Below, in pieces: positions 37,105 through 41,432 of a stretch of 41,432 nt of DNA. Both the position numbers and the translations under genes were made by a program. Position 1 is the first letter of the stretch. Each line of letters begins with the position of its first letter. The notes beneath the pieces were generated by a model. The model saw only the letters and a program-made list of their open reading frames with translations, did not search any database and was not told the DNA's origin. This DNA comes from Methylobacterium gregans (lineage in GTDB: Bacteria; Pseudomonadota; Alphaproteobacteria; Rhizobiales; Beijerinckiaceae). The stretch lies in NCBI RefSeq assembly GCF_022179245.1, contig NZ_BPQM01000051.1:1-41432 (forward strand). Reading direction: 5' to 3'.

Positions 37105-37752
37105 ATGCCCGCGACCAGCCCCCGCCGCGCCGTCCTGGCGCTGACTGCCTTTGGACTGATGGCCGGTACGGCCGCCCACGCGCAGGATGGGGGCCTGTTC
37201 GAGGCCTTGTTCGGACGGTCGCAGGCGGCACCGCAGCAGCCGGTCGCACAACCGCAGGTTCAGGTCCCCGTCTACGGATACGGCTCCGACACCGGTTACC
37301 GCCGACGCAGCCACCGGGTGGAGCGTCCGCGCCCGCGCACCCGCTACACCGCCCTGCACAAGCCCGAGCCGCTGAAGGTGAAGATCACCGACCGGCAGAC
37401 GCCCCTCGACATGTCGGCCGGCCCCGCCGCCGCGCTGATGCGGGACGAGACCCTGCGGCCGGGCGACATCGTCATCCTGAAAAGCGGGCCGCAGGTCTAC
37501 ACCGGCGGGATCGAGAAGCGCCACACGCTGCGCGATTTCGAGCCGGCGCAGAGCTCGCGCCTCATCGGCAAGCAGACCCGCCGCCAGCTCGCCGCCATGG
37601 TGACGCCGGTGGGCGCGCTCCCGGCCGACGAGGCCCGCCGGGTGCTGGCCCGGATGAAGCGCGGGCCGCGCAGCCCCGCCGCGCTGCCGGAGCAGGCCAC
37701 CGCCCAGGCCAGCCCGATCCGGGTGATCAATGCCTGGACGCCGGTGCGGTAG
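37105..37752 (+). CDS. Secreted protein of unknown function
   Basis: 215 residues. A signal peptide with two Arg at its start (PRRAVLALTAFGLMAGTAAHA, cut before QDGG) leads to a short GLFEALFGRSQ segment, a Gln/Pro-rich stretch, an Arg-rich patch (about 65-80) and a domain with VKITDRQTPLDMSAGPAAALMRDETLRPGDIVIL in part (motif LRPGDIVILKSG, about 117-128). RPGDIVIL resembles a strand of a small beta-domain. It ends in a helical, basic part. No function can be assigned; periplasmic location is inferred. Confidence 0.7.
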   Translation: MPATSPRRAVLALTAFGLMAGTAAHAQDGGLFEALFGRSQAAPQQPVAQPQVQVPVYGYGSDTGYRRRSHRVERPRPRTRYTALHKPEPLKVKITDRQTPLDMSAGPAAALMRDETLRPGDIVILKSGPQVYTGGIEKRHTLRDFEPAQSSRLIGKQTRRQLAAMVTPVGALPADEARRVLARMKRGPRSPAALPEQATAQASPIRVINAWTPVR

Positions 37753-37794
37753 GCCGGGCGCCAGGGTTGCGCCGATGCGCTCCTGAGGCGCGCC

Positions 37795-37816
37795 GGGTCC
37801 CTGGTCCGCGGGACCC
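37795..37816 (+). terminator. Hairpin downstream of the secreted-protein gene
   Basis: GGGTCCC and GGGACCC form a perfect 7-base stem around an 8-base loop, 43 bases after the stop at 37752. It is followed by AAACGC, not a T-run. Confidence 0.4.
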
Positions 37817-38081
37817 AAACGCAATCGACTTGACCATGCGAAGGGTCGTGCAATGTGGGGAGCAGGCTTCGGGGCTGCTGCCCGAACCAGATGTTGAAGC
37901 CGACCGAGGTCGGCCCGGTATGAGTGCGCTTCAATCAGACCTGACGCTCTTGGCTGCCGACAGGCTGATTGCAAAACAGCGGCATCATTCGGTGATGGCG
38001 AGCCCGAATTGGCCGCCGGATGGATGTCCGGCAATAGCGATTTCACAACTGACAGTAGTCTTTTTATCCAATTGCATCTTC

Positions 38082-38110
38082 TTGATTACTTTTTATCAAC
38101 GAATTATTAA
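38082..38110 (+). promoter_or_regulatory. Sigma-70-like promoter candidate for the PAS chemoreceptor
   Basis: TTGATT (38082-38087) and TATTAA (38105-38110) are spaced by 17 bases, 54 bases before the chosen ATG, in AT-rich DNA. TTGAT/ATCAA also forms a small inverted repeat over the -35 box (38082-38099). The call rests on the pattern alone. Confidence 0.4.
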
Positions 38111-38163
38111 CCGTTTCGTTTATATATAGATTGAAGTGCGGCGCGTATCTTGAGATCTTTAAA

Positions 38164-39624
38164 ATGTTGATCCGTAAGAAATTCAGCGAAGATAAGGCGA
38201 TCCTCGACGCCCTTGATCGTTCGCTTGCTATTATAGAGTTTTCTTTGAGCGGTACAGTATTAAGGGCAAATTATAACTTTCTAAACGTGGTTGGCTACAA
38301 CTTGAATGAAGTTGAGGGGCAAAGCCACCGCCTGTTCATTGACGCAGCAACGGTCACGGAGGCGGAATACGCGATGTTCTGGGAGAGCCTCCGCGCGGGT
38401 GATTACGTGTCAGGTGAATTTATGCGTGTCGCGAAGGGCGGCCGGAAAGTCTGGCTCGAAGCCAGCTACAATCCCATCCGGGGCGCGGACGGACAGCCGT
38501 ATAAAGTCGTCAAATTCGCATACGACATCACAAGCCGGAAGAATGAAAACATCCGACAGAGCATGATGATTGACGAGGTTCCGGTCGGCGTCATGACGGC
38601 CGATCCGAACGACGATTTCAAAATCAGCTTCATCAACAAAACTTCGCTCAGAACCCTGGAGACAATTGAAGAGCATCTGCCGATCAAGGCCTCTGAGCTG
38701 ATCGGGAAATCTTTTGACATTTTTCATAAGAATCCTGGACACCAGCGCAGGATGCTCGCCGATGCGAGCCGTCTACCGCATCGGGCAAAGATCAAGGTCG
38801 GACCCGAGACGCTCGACCTAAAGGTCTCCGCGATCCGGGATGCGGAAGGGCGCTACGTCGGCCCGATGCTGACGTGGTCTGTGGTGACGGCCCAGGTCGC
38901 GATGGTGGCGGAGGTGACGCGCGTCGTCGATGCGCTCCGGCAGGCGATCGAGGAAATGCGGAGTTCGGCCCAGGGTCTGAACACCTCGGCCGATCAGTCG
39001 AGCGGGCTCGCAGCCTCGGCTGCCGCCGGTTCTGAGCAGATGGCCAGTTCCATCCAGGAGATCTCAAGTCAGGTCGGCCGGGTGTCGGAGCGGGCCAACC
39101 AGATCGCCGACCAAGCCAACGCGACGGTGGGTACCGTGCGGATCCTCGCTGAGAACGCTGTCAAGATCGATGCGGTCGTCGGCATGATCAAGTTGATTGC
39201 CGATCAGACCAACTTGCTCGCCCTCAACGCCACGATAGAAGCGGCGCGCGCGGGTGCGGCCGGTCGAGGCTTCGCCGTCGTCGCGGCCGAAGTGAAAGAA
39301 CTCGCTGGCCAGACCGCCCGGGCGACCGAGGAGATTACTCGGCAGGTTCAGGCCATCCAGGGCACCACGCAGAAGGCGGTCTCGGCAATCGACACGATCA
39401 CGGCCGCGGTCGACGAGCTATCGAGGCTGACGCTGACGATGGCGCGGGCGGTGGAGGAGCAGGCGGCCTCGTCCCAGGCGATGGCGTCCAACATCCACGG
39501 CGTCTCCTCGGCCGCTGGCGCGACCGGCCAACTCGCGGAGAGTGTCCGCCAGATCTCGGAGCGGCTCGCGGACTACCCGGCCGGTCTCACGCAGAGCGTA
39601 GAGACCTTCCTGAAGGCGAGCTGA
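38164..39624 (+). CDS. Soluble PAS-domain methyl-accepting chemotaxis protein
   Basis: 486 residues, no membrane helix. PAS 1 (about 12-125) has the pattern [33 protein letters not shown] and FAYDITSRK; a second PAS-like unit (about 130-245) has [15 protein letters not shown] and [12 protein letters not shown] chemoreceptor signalling domain follows directly without HAMP; its hairpin tip [20 protein letters not shown] lies near residue 350. Such receptors sense internal redox state, oxygen or small ligands and work through CheA/CheW in the cytosol. The ATG at 38164 is preceded by GAG at modest spacing; an in-frame TTG at 38131 is less likely. The first 650 bases are distinctly richer in A/T than the signalling part. 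Confidence 0.9.
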   Translation: MLIRKKFSEDKAILDALDRSLAIIEFSLSGTVLRANYNFLNVVGYNLNEVEGQSHRLFIDAATVTEAEYAMFWESLRAGDYVSGEFMRVAKGGRKVWLEASYNPIRGADGQPYKVVKFAYDITSRKNENIRQSMMIDEVPVGVMTADPNDDFKISFINKTSLRTLETIEEHLPIKASELIGKSFDIFHKNPGHQRRMLADASRLPHRAKIKVGPETLDLKVSAIRDAEGRYVGPMLTWSVVTAQVAMVAEVTRVVDALRQAIEEMRSSAQGLNTSADQSSGLAASAAAGSEQMASSIQEISSQVGRVSERANQIADQANATVGTVRILAENAVKIDAVVGMIKLIADQTNLLALNATIEAARAGAAGRGFAVVAAEVKELAGQTARATEEITRQVQAIQGTTQKAVSAIDTITAAVDELSRLTLTMARAVEEQAASSQAMASNIHGVSSAAGATGQLAESVRQISERLADYPAGLTQSVETFLKAS

Positions 39625-39942
39625 TCTGCGCAGCCGCCCTGGCCGGATGCCAAAGCGGCGCCCGGCGTCACGGGGCGATCACCGCGGCGCAGGCATCTCG
39701 GCCGAGGCCGCATCGACCGCTTCGCGCGCCGCGTGGCCAGACCGCTGAGTTCGCTACGGCGACATCGCAGGAGGGCCCGCCTCCCGCTGCTGCTCGGGAC
39801 GGGCGGCCTGGACCGGGCGAGCGAAGAACGGCCGCGTGCGGCCCGTGCTTCCGTCCTCGGCGGTCCTCGCCAAACCCCCGCACTCGGGATCGGCCTCTCG
39901 GCCGTTCTTCTCGGCGCAGGGCCAGACTCAAGGGCTATCGGC
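39625..39942. other. 318 bases without a gene
   Basis: GC-rich sequence between the chemoreceptor and the convergent hemolysin III gene. Frames on both strands are Arg/Ala/Pro-rich and carry no recognised domain. No strong terminator stem was found. Confidence 0.4.
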
Positions 39943-40629
39943 TCAGCCCAGCGCCGCCACGCCCGACATGCTGGCCCAGACGGTGCCGTAGTGGCAGGCG
40001 GTCGCGGCGAGCACGAAGGCGTGCCAGATCGCGTTCTGGAACGGCAGGCTGCGCCAGACGTGGAAGACCACGCCGACCGTGTAGAGCGCCCCCCCGATGG
40101 CAAGCAGCCAGAGCGCCGTCGGCTGCAGCACCGCGATCACCGACTCGTAGGCGAGCAGGCCGCTCCAGCCGAGAACGAGATAGAGCCCGATCGAGAGCCG
40201 GTCGAAGCGGCCCGGGAAGAACAGCTTCACCGCGATCCCGATGCCGGCCACCACCCAGATCACCCCGAGCAGCGCCCAGGCGGTCGGCCCGGTGCCGACG
40301 AGGGTCACGAGCGGCGTGTAGGTGCCGGCGATCATCAGGTAGATCAGCGCGTGGTCGGCCCGGCGCAGCAGCCACTTGCGCGGGCTGACCGGGTAGAGGT
40401 TGTAGGTCGCCGAGACGCCGAGCATGCCCACCAGGGCGGTGGCGTAGACCACCACCGCCACGCGCTCGCCCCAGCCGAGATGGGCGGTGAGCGAGGTCGC
40501 CACGATCGCGACCGCGCCGGCGAGCCCGAGCACGACGCCGAGCCCGTGCACCACACCGTCAGCGAGGATCTCCCGCTTGGAGTAGTGCCAGTTCAGTGAC
40601 AGCGGTCTCCCGTCCTCGGCCAGGAACAT
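39943..40629 (-). CDS. Hemolysin III family (PAQR) membrane protein
   Basis: 228 residues and seven membrane helices. Family motifs: the first-helix His in ILADGVVHGLGVVLG (about 22-36), SATYNLYPVSPRKW, then RRADHALIYLMIAGTYTPL (about 101-119) with the conserved Asp/His, GLYLVLGWSG, and the last pair of His in FHVWRSLPFQNAIWHAFVL (about 191-209). Related eukaryotic PAQR receptors are Zn-dependent hydrolases; the bacterial role is poorly known despite the hemolysin name. I chose the ATG at 40629 because GGAGG lies 6 bases upstream; the open frame extends 47 codons into a non-conserved leader. Palindromes lie 50-130 bases upstream. Confidence 0.9.
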   Translation of the reverse strand: MFLAEDGRPLSLNWHYSKREILADGVVHGLGVVLGLAGAVAIVATSLTAHLGWGERVAVVVYATALVGMLGVSATYNLYPVSPRKWLLRRADHALIYLMIAGTYTPLVTLVGTGPTAWALLGVIWVVAGIGIAVKLFFPGRFDRLSIGLYLVLGWSGLLAYESVIAVLQPTALWLLAIGGALYTVGVVFHVWRSLPFQNAIWHAFVLAATACHYGTVWASMSGVAALG

Positions 40630-40682
40630 CTGTGCCTCCTGCAGCGCGTGCAGTGTAAGATTTTCGAGGCGAAGGCGTTCCG

Positions 40683-40697
40683 TACGCAAAATGCGTA
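40683..40697. promoter_or_regulatory. Palindrome upstream of the hemolysin III gene
   Basis: TACGCA-AAA-TGCGTA is a perfect inverted repeat with 6-base arms, 54 bases before the hemolysin III start, well placed for an operator. A second perfect repeat, GTGCTG-TG-CAGCAC, lies at 40742-40755. No regulator is known for either. Confidence 0.4.
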
Positions 40698-40905
40698 AAC
40701 ACTGGATATCCACGCCGAATTGCGAGCGTGGTGAAGGCTTGTGCTGTGCAGCACGATCGCTGCGCAGCAAAAGGCCGCACGGAGCCTTGCGGTTGCTTGC
40801 TCGCTCCCTCGGCGCTGCGGCGTCAGCTTCGCGCCCCGGTCCCGAAGACGCTTAGGGCGCCTTCGAGACCGTTTCGTGACGCAAGGCTCGGAGCGGGTGC
40901 TGGAC

Positions 40906-41432
40906 TCAGAGGCGGCCGCCCGCCAATCCCTCGAAGCCGAAGGGGGTCTCGCCCTGCGCACGCGCCGGGGCCCGCGCGCCGAGGCTCAGCCGGGCATGCA
41001 CCGTCGCCATCATCAGCACGCCCATCGCCAGGACCTGATGGGCGAGGCCCGCCCAGAGCGGCACCGCGAGCAGCAGGGTGACGATGCCGAGCCCCATCTG
41101 CGCCACCGCGAGGGCTGCGACGCCGGCCGCCCGGCCCCGCACCCCGCCCGCGGCCCCGGAGAGCCACGCGTCGACCGCGTGGGCGAGGGCCGCCAGCACG
41201 ATCAGGTAGGCGACGAGCCGGTGGTTGAGCTGCACCAGGGTGGTGTTGTCGACGAAGTTCTCGATCCAGGGGGTGACCGCGAACAGCTCCGCGTGCGGCG
41301 GGATCAGCGCCCCGTCCATGGTCGGCCAGGTGTTGTAGAGCAGGCCCGCATGGGAGCCGGCGACCAGGCCGCCGAGGAAGATCTGCACCAGAACCAGGAC
41401 CGGCAGGGCGAGCGCCGCGGCGCGCAGCCGCG
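40906..41432 (-). CDS. ctaA: Heme A synthase (Cox15/CtaA), C-terminal part
   Basis: The gene runs off the right end; 175 residues are visible, with the stop at 40906-40908. The frame enters as RLRAAALALPVLVLVQIF. It has the type 2 (alphaproteobacterial/mitochondrial Cox15) motif GGLVAGSHAGLLYNTWPTMDG in its usual order (GGLVAG, AGLLYNTWP, MDG), then FVDNTTLVQLNHRLVAYLIV with a heme-ligand His (motif QLNHRL), and AGLAHQVLAMGVLM with the second His. It converts heme O to heme A in the inner membrane for cytochrome aa3-type oxidase, so the organism respires with an aa3 oxidase. There are five visible membrane helices. It is followed by 276 non-coding bases before the hemolysin III gene. Confidence 0.93.
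   Translation of the reverse strand, partial: RLRAAALALPVLVLVQIFLGGLVAGSHAGLLYNTWPTMDGALIPPHAELFAVTPWIENFVDNTTLVQLNHRLVAYLIVLAALAHAVDAWLSGAAGGVRGRAAGVAALAVAQMGLGIVTLLLAVPLWAGLAHQVLAMGVLMMATVHARLSLGARAPARAQGETPFGFEGLAGGRL

Larger units (their letters stand above)
37753..38163. other. 410 bases without a gene, AT-rich at the end
   Basis: A hairpin near the start probably ends the preceding transcript. From about 38035 to 38160 the sequence turns strongly AT-rich and carries the promoter candidate for the chemoreceptor gene. No RNA gene or conserved frame is visible. Confidence 0.5.

Overview
The window comes from a high-GC alphaproteobacterium, most likely Methylobacterium/Methylorubrum or a close relative. 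The evidence is the very high third-position GC, a DUF2312/GapR nucleoid protein, a Cox15-type heme A synthase, a MOFRL glycerate 2-kinase of the kind used in the serine cycle, DUF1036 and DUF1244 proteins, and a large set of chemoreceptors. The genus is inferred from gene content and style, not from any search. I saw no tRNA, rRNA, CRISPR array, insertion sequence or integrase.

Left part (1-11.5 kb), mostly housekeeping: the tail of an HWE-type histidine kinase and a stand-alone response regulator; a homoserine sulfhydrylase (Met/Cys metabolism) convergent with aquaporin Z; a type IA topoisomerase with two copies of a C-terminal module; a BKACE-family protein; gapR with a strong hairpin behind it; a DUF1244 protein; an N-formylglutamate amidohydrolase divergent from glycerate 2-kinase; two small secreted proteins (DUF1036 and a phospholipase A2-like protein); and a carboxymuconolactone decarboxylase family protein.

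Middle part (about 11.5-26.9 kb), accessory in character: genes are separated by long non-coding or decayed stretches, several of them AT-rich. It holds a 3-hydroxyisobutyrate dehydrogenase-like enzyme; a minus-strand run of carbohydrate porin, chemoreceptor and orphan periplasmic sugar-binding protein; an HD-GYP protein; a SemiSWEET-like sugar transporter; a giant exoprotein of about 1660 residues; and a broken chemoreceptor pseudogene. The exoprotein joins a phytase-like esterase domain, autotransporter-type beta repeats, a class A acid phosphatase/PAP2 domain, more beta repeats and an RTX tail. I infer a type I-secreted phosphate-scavenging enzyme. It is the most novel object in the window. 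The porin, chemoreceptor, binding protein and SemiSWEET together suggest a sugar sensing and uptake set without an ABC transporter.

Right part (26.9-41.4 kb), again mostly core: gyrB, an MBL-fold hydrolase, a GH13 trehalose-synthase-like enzyme, a class A penicillin-binding protein with an unusual N-terminus followed by a secreted protein of unknown function, several small exported or cytosolic unknowns, a soluble PAS chemoreceptor with an AT-rich promoter region, a hemolysin III family membrane protein, and the C-terminal part of heme A synthase, cut by the window end. Several strong inverted repeats close transcription units, including a perfect 16-bp stem at 36177-36237.
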